Source of the DNA: Vigna angularis
Taxonomy: Eukaryota; Streptophyta; Magnoliopsida; Fabales; Fabaceae
Length of the DNA: 64,000 bases
Reading direction: 5' to 3'
Assembly (NCBI RefSeq): GCF_016808095.1
Contig: NC_068974.1
Location: 27,574,825-27,638,824 of the forward strand
Shown one piece after another: positions 53,653-64,000 of the stretch. The position numbers were made by a program, and so were the translations under genes. Position 1 is the stretch's first letter; every line of letters starts with the position of its first letter. The notes below the pieces were generated by a model. It did not search any database. It saw only the letters and a list, made by a program, of their open reading frames with translations, and was not told where the DNA came from.

Positions 53653-55050
53653 CCTACAAATATATTACTTTAGATTTTTATTTGTTTTTACTCTTCCTTA
53701 TCTACACCTATATATAAAAGGATTTTCCTTTTACTATGAGGTAATTAATCGAGATACGTATATGTACATTTATAGTATGATTTCATAGATTTATTTGGGG
53801 ATTCTATGGTGCAGGTTTCAATAATGTATGTATTGATGTGAGATTATTCTGTCACTCTAATAAACACTCATACTCAAGTAGATACTAGTGGATTATGTCG
53901 TGAGAGTAGTAGAATATCCTAGTCTTGAGGTTTGGTGACCTAAGACGTTCAAGGATTAACCTTGTGGTGACAATATAAAACCAAGTTGGTAACGACTCTA
54001 TAGAGCATTTAAGATCACCATAAGTGCCAGGATCCGATATTAATACTATATCCGGATGATTCAGTCTGGAAATAGGTTATATGTATGATACAAACATGTT
54101 GAGTATAGCCAATTATGTACAATGATTTTTTAATTGATTTAATAGCTGGTTTCTTTTGGAATTTAGCTTAACATTTTTCCTTGTGATTGTGTTTGTTTAT
54201 TTTCTTGTTTGGAAATTTGTCACTTGATCGATGGAAGCAGGGGAGGAAGTTGCTTTGGAGCAGATGTTAGGTAGTGAAGAGACTGATGCATATATAGGTG
54301 TTTAACTATTTGATTTTACTACTTAAAATCTTTTGAAAAACTTTTAGATTTGTACTCAAACTTCTTTTGAAGTTTTTACTGTATAAAAAAGTAAAGATAT
54401 TATAGTTATACACGGATAACTGTAATAACTAAGTTTTTATGTTTTTCTTGTCATCTAACTGTTTTGTGTTATTGGATTTGTGATAATTCCATGATAGTGG
54501 TAAATCTTTTAAAATGGGATGTCACATTTTTGGTATCAGAACAATTCTTCCTCAGTAAACCTGTAGGTTACGAGTGTACCAAGTTTCAGTTATTTACTCT
54601 TATTTATGTCTAGTTGGTATTTTAGTTTCTTGAGTTAAACTGATAACTTTTTTTCGTGTGAGCAGGGTATGACACCTAGGCCTCCTCCTCCACTCACAAA
54701 TCCAAATGTTCTTAATCTTATATGGATGATGGAATCCTTGGTAGCGATGATGTAGGAGTAGAATGCTTCATTAGTTCAGCTAAATAGAATAGCTCTTTAA
54801 AACTTTACATTTGTGTTCAAACTTCTTTTGAAGGTTTTGCTGTATAAAAAGTAAACATATTATAAATATCCTTGAATAACTCTAATAACTAAATTTTTAT
54901 GTTTTCCTTATCATCTAACTGTTTTGTTTTTTGAATTTGTGATTATTCATGATAGTGTTAAAATGGGATACCACACCTACAAATATATTATTTTTAATTT
55001 TTATTTGTTTTTACTCTTCTTTATCTATACCTATATATAAAAGGATTTTC
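53653..55050 (+). mobile_element. Ty3-type LTR retroelement remnant between 75-bp repeats
   Basis: Two LTR 3'-end copies occur (about 54,340-54,530 and 54,800-54,975). The first ends GGGATGTCACA and is followed by a primer-site-like TGGTATCAGAAC at about 54,530. A gag-like start (MTPRPPPPLTNPN) at 54,667 soon meets a stop. The remnant is bounded by a direct repeat of about 75 bp (53,653-53,727 and 54,973-55,050) that is single in copy A near 39,990-40,065. Confidence 0.65.
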
Positions 55051-55115
55051 TTTGTTGGGGTTTACATTTGTTTTTCAATTTTACTCTTTAAATAAAAAAG
55101 TTAAATTAAAATAAT

Positions 55116-55657
55116 TATTTTAGCAATTTTACTGTTTAAATTACCATTTCCTTAAATTTTAACTGTTTATTTATTTGACTATATTTTTAAATTTAACTAT
55201 TTTTTAATTAAAAAATTATTTACAAAATAAATAAAAATGATTTACAATAAAATTATAAAAATTATTTATATTTAATATCACTATAGATAATATATTCCCA
55301 AAAGTATCGTTTTATTTATAACACTCATTGTAATATTTTATTTTCAGCATTCATATTTAATGAAATTTTAAGAGTTAATGATTTGAAAATATCAAGTTAT
55401 ATAAATTGTAAAAAAATTAAATGGAAACTTATTTACCTCTCATGAAGTTGAAGTTATGTTGAATGTTTTTCACGTCTCCAGTTTTAAGATAAATTTTGAC
55501 TTTAATTATATAACCCTAAATAATAATGTGTTAAAAGAAAAGGTTAAATAACCATAAATGATATAAAGGTGTACCAATATGTTAGTTTTTGACACTTTTA
55601 AAAATAAACTCTTAAAGATATATAAAATAAAAATAATTTATCTATCTTAGATAAATA
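55116..55657. other. AT-rich DNA right of the duplication
   Basis: Low-complexity AT-rich sequence. No gene or repeat termini seen. Confidence 0.55.
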
Positions 55658-55662
55658 TTAAG

Positions 55663-56115
55663 TGTTTTGGTAGAGATTAATTCAGGATCGAGTTAACCTT
55701 TTCGACGTGTCCTCCTTGCTTCTGAACGTTTGGATCATCTGAACTACTCGCTGTCAGTCTGGACCGCTCGGTTGTAGCCTGTTCCGCTCGGTTGAATATT
55801 TGAGTCTCGTAGAGTGTGTATTGAACGTACCTGACTTTTGGCCTTGACCTTTTATTTATAAGTCATCTCATGGATCTTTTAAACTAACACAGATCCAATA
55901 GAATAAAAAAAAACTTACCTTTATGTTCGGTCAGTTACTAATAAACAGCTTATCTATTTTAATCAGATATCTTTGATTATTTTATCGTCTGCTAGACTAT
56001 TGGCTTAATAATAATTTGAACGTTGGCCCAATTAGGGCTCAACATTGTTGAAGTAGCGGATGGACCGAACGACCCTTAATGGATGGACCGAACGGTCCAT
56101 ACCGTATACCATACA
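55663..56115 (-). repeat. 3' LTR of the gag-only element (shortened)
   Basis: 453 bp against 543 bp for its partner. It lacks about 90 bp after CCGCTCGG that the right LTR holds (from GGTTTATTCTTGAC to CATAG). This is a deletion after insertion, or a sign that the element was made from unlike LTRs. Confidence 0.85.
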
Positions 56116-56616
56116 TATGCCCCCCAAGTCCGAGTTAACCATTTGGCTCTAGCCAAGGTTAAGTATAGGACTTGTATGAGCTTGGGAGAGACCGTCCTCG
56201 CTGTATTGGGGAGGTTGTTTTGATTGTACTTCGAGTCGTTGCTTTTAGAACTTTTTCTTGTGTGGCCGAATTGCCGGATACCTTTGAGGCCGAATGCCTG
56301 AATACTTAAGGCCATGGAAGGCCGAGCAGTAGAGGCCGAATGGCTGAAATGTAGATGATCAAACTCATTTTATAAGGCTGAACGACGAAGCAAGCGAGAT
56401 TGTTCGGTTGAAGATTCAAATGAGAATGACTGTTCCTAGTTTTTAGCATCCGTCCTAGGAGTTCACTAGAGAACTTCATGATGGTCGAGCACGTTCGGAC
56501 TTAAGCATAGGAGTTTATCGGGCAACATTCCCTAGGTTTTGTTGACGAGATTGACATTTCATGGAGCTCACCGCTCGGTTTAGGACGAGAGTGAGAGTTC
56601 ACGAAGCTCACCGCTT

Positions 56617-57050
56617 AGTTTAGGACAAGAGTGAGAGTTCACGGAGAACGTTCCTCACCGTTTGGTTTATCGACCTAGGAGTTCGTTTTGGAACTTCCTA
56701 GTGGACGAGAGTGTCAGTCCTCGGGGACGTCCAACACCGCTTGGTTTAGGACGAGAGTGAGAGTTCATGGAGAACGTTCCTCACCGCTTGGTTTATCGAC
56801 CTAGGAGTTCGTTTTGGAACTTCCTAGTGGACGAGTGTGTCAGTCTCGAGGATGTCCAACACCGCTCGGTTTAGGACGAGAGTGAGAGTTCATGGAGAAC
56901 GTTCCTCACCGCTCGGTTTATCGACCTAGGAGTTCGTTTTGGAACTTCCTAGTGGACGAGAGTGTCAATCCTCGGGACGTGCAACACCGCTCGGTTCAGG
57001 ATGAGAGTGAGAGCTCACGGAGAACGTTCCTCACCGCTCGGTTCAGGACC
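56617..57050. repeat. 125-bp tandem repeat in the gag-only element
   Basis: About three and a half copies, with GGTTTAGGACGAGAGTGAGA at about 56,618, 56,743, 56,868 and 56,993. Each unit holds CCGCTCGGTTT and GAACGTTC words. Confidence 0.85.
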
Positions 57051-57345
57051 AGGGGCTTTCAGAGAGCGTTCCCTGGGTTTTGTTTGTATTGCCATGCAAC
57101 TTGTGATTGAATGGAAATTGTCTGGCTTTATTCATACTGAAAGTGTAAGTCTTGTCAAAAGAATTTATTAAAAACAAAACATCACATCAAAATTCAACTA
57201 AAGTAAACTTGAGATGAGTCGCATTCTAAGTGTTAGGAAGGAATTTTTATTATATATTCTAGAAGATATGCCCCCTAATCTAGCGGTCAGGGCTACAACT
57301 GCGGCTGCTACTTCACCTATGTCTCCGATCCTCTTTTCTATACTA

Positions 57346-58261
57346 TCATTCGATACTTCTCCGTGGAGATCTTCTTGATGGGTTCCTCACCTGCGACCGT
57401 TCCTCCTTCACGTATTTGCGGAGATGACCTGCACGAATAAGTGGTTCGATCTTATCTTTGAGTGTTACACACTCTTCGGTAGTATGTCCCAGGTTTTGAT
57501 GGTATTGACAGTGCTTTCCTTCATCAACATTTTTAGGTGAATGAAGCTTTCTGACCGAAAGATGTTCAGTCCTAAGGGCTTCCTCAAGGATTTTTGCCCT
57601 GGGCGCATTAACAGCTGTATAATGATCAAATTTAGGCGTTCGGGGGAAGTCCTTTGGTCGAGGATCTCCTCCCTTGTCGTTGCCACCGAATGATTGCCTG
57701 CCGTCCTTTCTAATTCCGTCTGCAGAAGCTTCATGCTGTTGTTTTTCCCTTGAATTCCTTATACCTTCAATACGAATGAATTTAGCAATTCTTTCCTGAA
57801 GTTCATCCATAGTTTTGGTGGTCTGGCATACAATTTTTCAGCAAAATATCCTGGTCGTAGGCATGAAGGCAAATTGCTGATGATAAATTGTGATTAACAT
57901 CTTTAACTCGTCGTGCGGTTTCAGTGTACCTTTTCATAAAGGCTTTCAAAGTTTCACCCTTCTCCTGTTTGGTGTTTACCAATTCCGCCGGTGTTATCTC
58001 CTGTCTTTGATTGGCTGCGTATTGTCTCCTAAAGAGGGTTTCTACATTGGTGAAGCAATCCACTGTCTTGGGAGGAAGAGTGTTGTACCATTCCAATGCC
58101 TCTTCCTTGAGTGATAATGAGAAGGCTCTACACATGATCGGGTCGCTGTTTTTATAGAATTTCATTGCGTTACTGAACGTCCTTAGTTGATCGTCCAGAT
58201 CAATTGAACCATCATACTTATACAATGCGGGAGGAGGTTTTTCTGGCATTGGAGTTTGCAT
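57346..58261 (-). pseudogene. Gag gene of the gag-only element, frameshifted
   Basis: Two overlapping frames, 58,261-57,803 and 57,810-57,346. The first holds the retrotransposon gag core (ALEWYNTLPPKTVDCF, LFRRQYAANQR). The second continues it (MDELQERIAKFIRIE) and holds a zinc-knuckle-like C-x2-H-x4-H-x4-C (CQYHQNLGHTTEEC). The switch of frame near 57,805 falls inside what is one frame in related elements, so it is probably a mutation. Gag would form virus-like particles using enzymes from other elements. Confidence 0.85.
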
Positions 58262-58460
58262 GATGGTCGCCGTAAAAGGGAGTAAACTGGTAGGCCAAAC
58301 GGTTTGTAGGGGTGTTGGCTCCCTTCTACCTCTACCGTTCAGGTTGGTTTGATTACGACTTGCTTCGCTTTTGTTCTCTCGGTTTGAGGCAGACCGCTCG
58401 GGAGGGACTCATTCAGCCCTTAGCGCCACAATCTCCTCTGCGTGTGTTCGCTGCATCTCT

Positions 58461-59003
58461 TGTTTCGGTAGGGATTAATTCAGGACCGAGAGACTAACCT
58501 TTCCGACGTGTCCTCCTTGCTTCTGAACGCTTGGATTGTCTGAATCGCTCGCCGCTAGTCTGGACCGCTCAGTTGTAGCCTGCTCCGCTCGGGTTTATTC
58601 TTGACTAGGGGGGAGGTACCTGCAAAAGGTACTCCGACGCTCAAGTTAGGAGCTGTTTAATGAACTATTTATCATAGTTGAATATTTGAGTCTCGTAGAG
58701 CGTGTATTGAACGTACCTGGTTTTTGGTCTTGACCTTCTATTTATAAGTCATCTCATGGATCTTTTAAACTAACACAGATCCAATAGAATAAAAATAAAG
58801 TTACCTTTATGTTCGGTCAGTTACTGATAAACAACTTATCTATCTTTAATCAGATATCTTTGATTATTTTATCGTCTATTAGGCTATTGTCTTAATAATA
58901 ATTTGAAAGTTGACCCAATTAGGAGCTCAACATTGTTGAAGTAGCGGATGGACCGAACGACCTTTAATGGATGGACCGAACGGTCCATACTGTATACCAT
59001 ACA
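58461..59003 (-). repeat. 5' LTR of the gag-only element
   Basis: 543 bp, full length. TTAAG follows directly as the target duplication. Confidence 0.88.
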
Positions 59004-59008
59004 TTAAG

Positions 59009-59744
59009 GATTATAAATTAGGAATCGAAATTTTAGAAAGATGAAAATTAAAAAAGAAATATATAGAGTAGAATCAAAATTCATAAACACTAAACAATAA
59101 TTTAATTTTTACATATATGAAAGACTAACGAAATAAATTATTATAAAGACTAAAATCAAAACTCATGACCAAGACAATTCTCAATAAAATAACATTCATA
59201 TCCTCTTTGATTTTTAAATGAAAATTAATTTCTTTTATGTTTTTTTTAAATGAAAGTCACTTATCTTATGTTTTCAATTTCTTTATTTTATTTAAAAATA
59301 TCTTCTTGACTAAAATTTAAATAAAGATATGGAAATTTAAAATTTAAATTTTCCATAAAAATTAGACAATTTTTCAAAGGAAAAAATATCTTAAATAAAA
59401 TAAGAAAAATGAAGATTTGATGATAGAACTCAAAAGTTAAAAAAAAAAAAAAATTGCCTCACATCTTAAAACACTTGATGGTTGATTTTGTTGATGAGGT
59501 TACAAGCTTTGAAAAAAGTGTTTATAGAGTAATATCTAATCTATGTGTTACCACACTATATATACGCCACTAACCAACTACACCATTGGTGATGAAAACA
59601 GAACCATATTCTACAGAACTAGTCTTAAACCACAAAACAACCCATATTTCTCCCCTTTTCAAATCAAGGGCTTTTATTTCCACACTTTTTTCTAACAAAA
59701 TTGTTTGAAACTTTTGTCCTTATGCGGCCACTCCTTTACCTTCG
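59009..59744. other. AT-rich intergenic DNA
   Basis: A-rich and T-rich runs, with no gene visible. Confidence 0.55.
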
Positions 59745-60498
59745 TCAATCTGCATGATTGTTCAATGAACGGTGAAAGAATTGGTGTCTTTTCCCTAAGG
59801 ATGATTCCAAAATCATCACTAAACTCCTGCATTCCTCCAACCAAGAATTGCCAAACCAGACATCCACCTCCAGACCTGTTTTTCTTTGCATATTTGTACG
59901 ATGTCTAAAATTGTTTTGTACATTGTTTTTCTCTCTGACATTGTAAAATTTATGTCTGAATCCAAATTCAGAGAACACAACCGGCTTGTTCAGTACCTTA
60001 TCACCATCTTCAATGTGAGAAAGCATCCACTTTGACACAAATTTCATGTAGTCTTCAAATACCTGCTCATGAAACTTATGCATAGGTTTTTTGAAAAGTT
60101 AATACTAAACATTAAGCTAATCAGAATCATCATAAGATGTCTTGGGATTCAAGTTTCAAACAAATTATTGCTGAGATAGTTGAGTTCTTTGATTCTTTAA
60201 GAGTTCAGTTCCTTCATTAACAGTCAAAGAAAATACAAAATCATAGACATAGGCATGTAGCAGTTAAACAATGCTTACCAATGATCAGGATAGATATGAA
60301 CAGAGATGAAATCAATGCTTGAGATCAAGGAGTTCCTTATAAAATCAGATCCAAGTCGAGATGCCCAGTCCTCAGGGTTCACCATCAATCTTTTTGGATC
60401 ATTAGGACCGTAAAAACCTTCGAGTCCGACCATCACGAGATGGCGCTTGTCGATGAGTTTGACAAAAGCTGACATTTCCTCTATCCAATCTTGCAGTT
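59745..60498 (-). pseudogene. Endo-beta-1,4-mannanase fragment (GH5)
   Basis: Two exon remnants on the minus strand. The first (60,498-60,279) reads [20 protein letters not shown], then [14 protein letters not shown] and SVHIYPDHW, and ends at a good GTAAGC donor. The second (about 60,072-59,745) starts FHEQVFEDYMKFVSKWM and includes SEFGF, which holds the Glu that is the nucleophile in GH5 mannanases. After that the frame is lost (VDVWFGNSWLEE reads like a shifted LVWQFLVGGMQEF). The acceptor before the second exon seems to lack a base. N-terminal exons, including the acid/base Glu, are not found in the next kilobase. This is therefore a 5'-truncated, frameshifted relic of a cell-wall mannan hydrolase. 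Confidence 0.85.
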
Positions 60499-61240
60499 CT
60501 ATGACAAGTAAACTGTATACAACTATACTCATATATACCTACATTACAATTGGTGAAATAAACCTCTATTGTTTTCTTTCCCTTCTAAACTCAGCAGAAA
60601 GAATGGTATTTGTCTATCCTGAATTTAAATTCCACAAGAAAAAATAAAATCTTAGTTACAATTACATGCTTAAATTGAAATGTTTCAACTCCTAAGTTCC
60701 TTTCTTCCATGTATTATACAGAAGGGGTTCAAAAAGAACTAATATCAGAATGAACATAACAAATAGTGGCTGAAATTCAAAGTGCACCATAAAACACATA
60801 TCATCTGAGATCATAATATTTTATAAACATAGATTTCAAGGAAAGGAAAGAATAGGTAAATTGGAATCAATAATATTTCAGCAATGCTATTCATATGGAA
60901 TTTGAGGTTGTGAAAGGAATAATTAATGGGATAGAGAAAATCTAGAGATAGCGGAATGCAGAGAAAATGTGGAAAACAGTAGTTGGAAGAAGTGTTGTAG
61001 TTGTCTTAGTTGTGGTAGATATTGTCTTGCATCAAAAGGTAGAGTACATGAATATTTATAGACTCATATTATTCCAGAAGATGCTAGCCACAACTTATGT
61101 TGAATCTTCTAGATTTTTACCTATGTAGAATGGTCTTGATTTTTTTCTTCCTAGCTTAGACTTTTCTATAATATTCTAGAATTTGTATTAAATTTCAATT
61201 ATTCTATATAAGGAGTTTCTACATTCTTCTAGAATGTGCA
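60499..61240 (-). other. Probable copia 3' UTR and LTR, borders unclear
   Basis: Follows the end of the copia pol frame on the minus strand. A TATAAATA box (minus strand, about 61,048-61,058) and a pyrimidine-rich leader after it look like an LTR promoter, roughly 60,880-61,235. I could not fix the ends. From 60,499 to about 60,880 nothing is recognised. Confidence 0.4.
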
Positions 61241-61323
61241 TTACACTTTAATACTCATTCTTAATGAAAATTCGGTAACTCTAAGCATAGTGCATAATAG
61301 TTCAAATCTTGGTCATGGTAATA

Positions 61324-62546
61324 TGTTAAACTCTTTGGCAAGTGCACCAAATCGTTCAAGTAATAAACCATGGTAAGACCAGGTATCGTTTTCCCAAGAG
61401 ACTCATAATACTAGAAAATTGTGCGATTAACAACTCATCTAGACTCAAGAACAACTCATCATTTAAGAATATGTGCAAAAAGATAAATTCACAAGTAATT
61501 ACAAGGTTGGACTTTGGTATTGAAGGCACTTGGAAATGGAAAAGACTAGAAATGGTATGAAATGACATTGTTAAGGTTAGTTTTCACCAATGCACTCTTG
61601 TGTATAACCAATTTCATCTCCTCTCTATCAATTTACTAAAGTCAATCCACTAAAACACTCTAGCCCTAATCCCTTAGGTGAAAGAGCCTAGGTTTTCCTT
61701 ATCAAACTCCAATCCCTTGGACAATCTAACAAGCAAACCCGCATTAAGAACTAGGATCTAAGACAACATGTGAATCATATCCCATCCCTGGCTCAATGAC
61801 CCACAAGGACTCTTGTTTCAGTTCAAGATTTCATATCTCATCCTTGGCTCAATGAAACCCTAAAATCAAGTCATGAACGTCCCCATTACATGCAAGCTTT
61901 AAGATCGGAAACAAGAATACTAGTAATAGATAGAAAAGGCATTTATAAATACGAAACAATCATTCATTACACAAGAGTTCATAGGCTACATCTAACCCTA
62001 ACAAGATGAATCTGGTTCTCCATTTCCATGGAGAACCCTAAAGCTTACAAACATGGAAGATGGAAGAAGAAGGAGACCCAAAGGAAGAGGAGGAGATGTT
62101 CCCACAAGCTCCTCGCGTCCTCCATGAGCTCCAGACGTGAAATCGCGCCTCCAAAGAACCAAAGACCATTTTTCTTTCTGCCTCGTGAGTATATATACTG
62201 CCCGAATTCTCGCTTAAGCTAAATTATTCTCGCTTAAGCGAGAATTCTTCTTGGAGAAGATAGTCATTCTCGCTTAAGCTAAATTATTCTCGCTTAAGCG
62301 AAAATGACTGTTAAATCAATGACTTCCTAGATCATCGAGACTCTTCAATGTAATGGAGGATCTTCCTAACATCAAAATAGATCAAAGAAAACAAGGGATT
62401 AGAGTATTATTTACGTAATGTAGCCCAAAATATAGATAAATACTAAAACTAAATAAAAGAGAGGATTTAAGCAAGTAATAAGCTAAAGAAGAGTTGATTT
62501 TGCTACTAAAATGATGCTTAGATAATGGTAAGAATTAGCATTATCA
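61324..62546 (-). mobile_element. Solo LTR nested in the copia pol
   Basis: Minus-strand ends are TGATAATGC...GAGTTTAACA (TG...CA). The target duplication TAATA lies at 61,319-61,323 and 62,547-62,551. The 1,223-bp element has no coding domain. It contains CTCGCTTAAGC words, some in the palindromic form CGCTTAAGCG, at 62,210-62,305. Confidence 0.88.
62207..62308. repeat. Repeated CGCTTAAG words
   Basis: A near-exact direct repeat (CTCGCTTAAGCTAAATTATT then CTCGCTTAAGCGA) occurs twice, about 60 bp apart, so four CTCGCTTAAG words fall in 100 bp. Confidence 0.85.
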
Positions 62547-63776
62547 TAATACCTTCGTAAAAATATCTACAGTTTGGTCTTCTGTTGGACAATGCTCGAG
62601 TCGGATTTGTTTAATTGTCTCTTCATCTCGAATGAAGTGATATTTAATGACTATGTGTTTTGTTCTTTGATGATGGACTAGATTTTTTGCTATTGCTATT
62701 CTCAATTTGTTGTCGCAATAGATAATAGTCAGTCCATCTCGTGGTTTACCCATTTTTTCAAGTATTCTTCGTAGCCATATTACTGGACTTGTGGTTTCAG
62801 CACCTGCTACATACTCTGCTACTGCTGTTGATTGTGCCATGGTTGCTTGCTTCTTTGATGCCCAAGATAAAATACCTGATCCTAGTGAGAAAGCATATCC
62901 TGACGTACTCTTCATGTCGTTCATTGATCTTGCCCAATCACTATCTGTGTAGCCAATCATCCTTGAGTTAGTCATGATTTTGTACCATATACTACTCTTT
63001 TGTGCCTCGTAGATATCTTAAAATTCTTTTTCCTACTCCATAATGAATCTGACTTGGCTTTTGCATGAATCTTCATAGAAGATTTGTAGCATACATAATG
63101 TTTGGGCGTGTGGCTGGGAGATACAAGAGACTTCCAATCAAACTCCTATAGCATGATGCATTTGCCTCTTGTGCTCCATCATCTTTTTGTAGCTTCTCAT
63201 TTACCACCAACGGAGTACAAAAAACTTTACAATCATCCATCTTGAACATTTTTCAATAGAGCTTCAATATATTTCTTTTGAGAGATAAATATTCCTTCTT
63301 TTTGTTGTTTCACCTATATATCGACAAAATAGTTTATCAAGCCAAGGTCGGTCATTTCAATTGTCTTCATCATGTCTTCTTTAAATTCTTTCATCATCTC
63401 CATATTATTTTCTGTATAGATAAGATCATCGACATATAAAGAGACAATTAGATGGTACTGACCTTATGCCTTAATATATAGTGTTGGCTCACTCTTGCTC
63501 CTCCTAAATCCTTGATCGATGAAGTATATATCAATCTTGTTATACCATGCTCGAGGAGCTTGCTTCAGGCCATATAATGCTTTTTAAAGTCTTGGAACTT
63601 TGCCTTCATTGCCTTTATTGATGAAGTCTTGTGGTTGTTCAACATAAATCTCTTCTTCGAGCACCTCATTTAGACATGCTGACCTAATATCCAGTTGATA
63701 GGTATTTCATCCTTTTTGCGTTGGGATCGAGGTCGTTCCCAAGTCAAATTAATAAGCAATTAGAATTTTGTATTTG

Positions 63777-64000
63777 CTTAAAAAGGCTTTATATGGCCTA
63801 AAACAGGCCCCTAGAGCATGGTACAGCAGAATTGATGAGTACTTGATGAAATTGGGATTCAAGATAAGTCTTAATGAAGCTACTCTCTACATTAAAGGTG
63901 ATGAAATACATTTTATTTTTATCTCATTATATGTGGATGATTTGCTGGTTACAGGAAGCAATGAAGAACTCGTGAGAAAATTCAAAGAAGATTTGAAGCA
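63777..64000 (+). mobile_element. Copia RT fragment running off the window
   Basis: Plus strand, open to the window end. It reads [20 protein letters not shown] and the catalytic LYVDDLLVTGSN, so it is copia reverse transcriptase. It points away from the minus-strand copia RT that ends about 60 bp to the left. What lies beyond 64,000 cannot be seen. Confidence 0.88.

Larger units (their letters stand above)
40132..55115 (+). repeat. Tandem duplication, copy B
   Basis: Direct second copy of the block at about 25,148-40,131, holding the broken callose synthase half and the intact TNL. At its left edge the TNL-downstream sequence (ATTAAAATAAT) joins callose synthase sequence within about 20 bp. 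At its right edge the same flank continues into other DNA. Only this copy carries the MULE, the copia remnant at 44,403 and the LTR remnant at 53,728. Confidence 0.8.
55663..59003 (-). mobile_element. Gag-only (non-autonomous) LTR retrotransposon
   Basis: LTRs at 55,663-56,115 and 58,461-59,003 share ends TGTTT(T/C)GGTAG...TATACCATACA. The target duplication TTAAG lies at 55,658-55,662 and 59,004-59,008. The minus orientation is set by gag and by a G-rich purine tract next to the left LTR (complement of CCCCCC at 56,120-56,125). A possible primer site (TGGCGCTAAGG, minus strand) ends 32 bp inside the right LTR. Only gag is encoded. Between gag and the 3' LTR, where pol would be, there are 125-bp tandem repeats. 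The gag type suggests the Ty3 TAT/Ogre group; the layout resembles TR-GAG elements. Confidence 0.88.
61241..63720 (-). mobile_element. Decayed copia element split by a solo LTR
   Basis: Minus strand. RNase H (62,975-62,552) reads YTDSDWARSMNDMKSTSGYA, then IYCDNK and HQRTKHIVIKYHFI. The C-terminal tail, PRFELLCTMLRVTEFS-like, resumes left of the nested LTR and ends at TAA 61,241. Further upstream (63,000-63,720) RT sequence is recognisable but in broken frames. It stops abruptly at about 63,720. Confidence 0.8.

Overview
This window is plant nuclear DNA, very probably from a legume of the Phaseoleae (Vigna or Phaseolus type). The basis is AT-rich intergenic DNA, GT-AG introns, TIR-NBS-LRR genes, a one-exon callose synthase and Ty1-copia, Ty3-gypsy, CACTA and Mutator-like transposons. 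The genus is inferred from the style of the repeats; I could not run a search.

Layout. (1) 1-7,401: a three-exon FLOE1-type gene (DUF1421, Q/P/S-rich condensate protein). (2) 7,402-21,400: a repeat island. A Ty3-type solo LTR (10,094-17,871) lies between AT microsatellites and is split by a nearly complete Ty1-copia element (11,046-16,343). Each copia LTR is 432 bp, the target duplication is CAGCG, and one stop codon lies inside pol. (3) 21,927-27,236: an intact one-exon callose synthase of the CALS12/GSL5/PMR4 type, with three W-box cores and a two-codon uORF upstream. (4) 29,886-33,925: a TNL resistance gene broken by a 2-bp frameshift. (5) 35,253-39,547: another solo LTR and a CACTA element carrying pyruvate kinase fragments. 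(6) 40,144-44,402: a second, broken 3' half of the callose synthase, split by a 2.77-kb Mutator-like element with a 9-bp target duplication, then cut by a copia remnant. (7) 48,005-51,877: a second TNL gene, intact at about 1,052 residues. (8) 53,653-64,000: mostly retroelement debris. It holds a gag-only LTR element (55,663-59,003), a 5'-truncated endo-beta-mannanase pseudogene, a copia remnant split by a solo LTR, and a copia RT fragment that runs off the window.

The main structural reading is a direct tandem duplication. A block from inside the callose synthase (about 25,148) to just past the first TNL neighbourhood (about 40,131) was copied to give 40,132-55,115. This explains why the second callose synthase copy starts in mid-gene, and why both TNL genes share upstream and downstream flanks. 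Later insertions (solo LTR, CACTA, MULE, copia, LTR remnant) hit the two copies independently, so each copy shows the empty site of the other's insertion. A 622-bp tract with no differences that I can see covers the TIR exon and intron 1 of the two TNL genes, and suggests recent gene conversion.

Functionally, three host genes look capable of making protein: the FLOE1-like gene (seed hydration sensing), the callose synthase (wound and pathogen callose) and the downstream TNL (intracellular immune receptor). The rest is decayed genes and mobile DNA.
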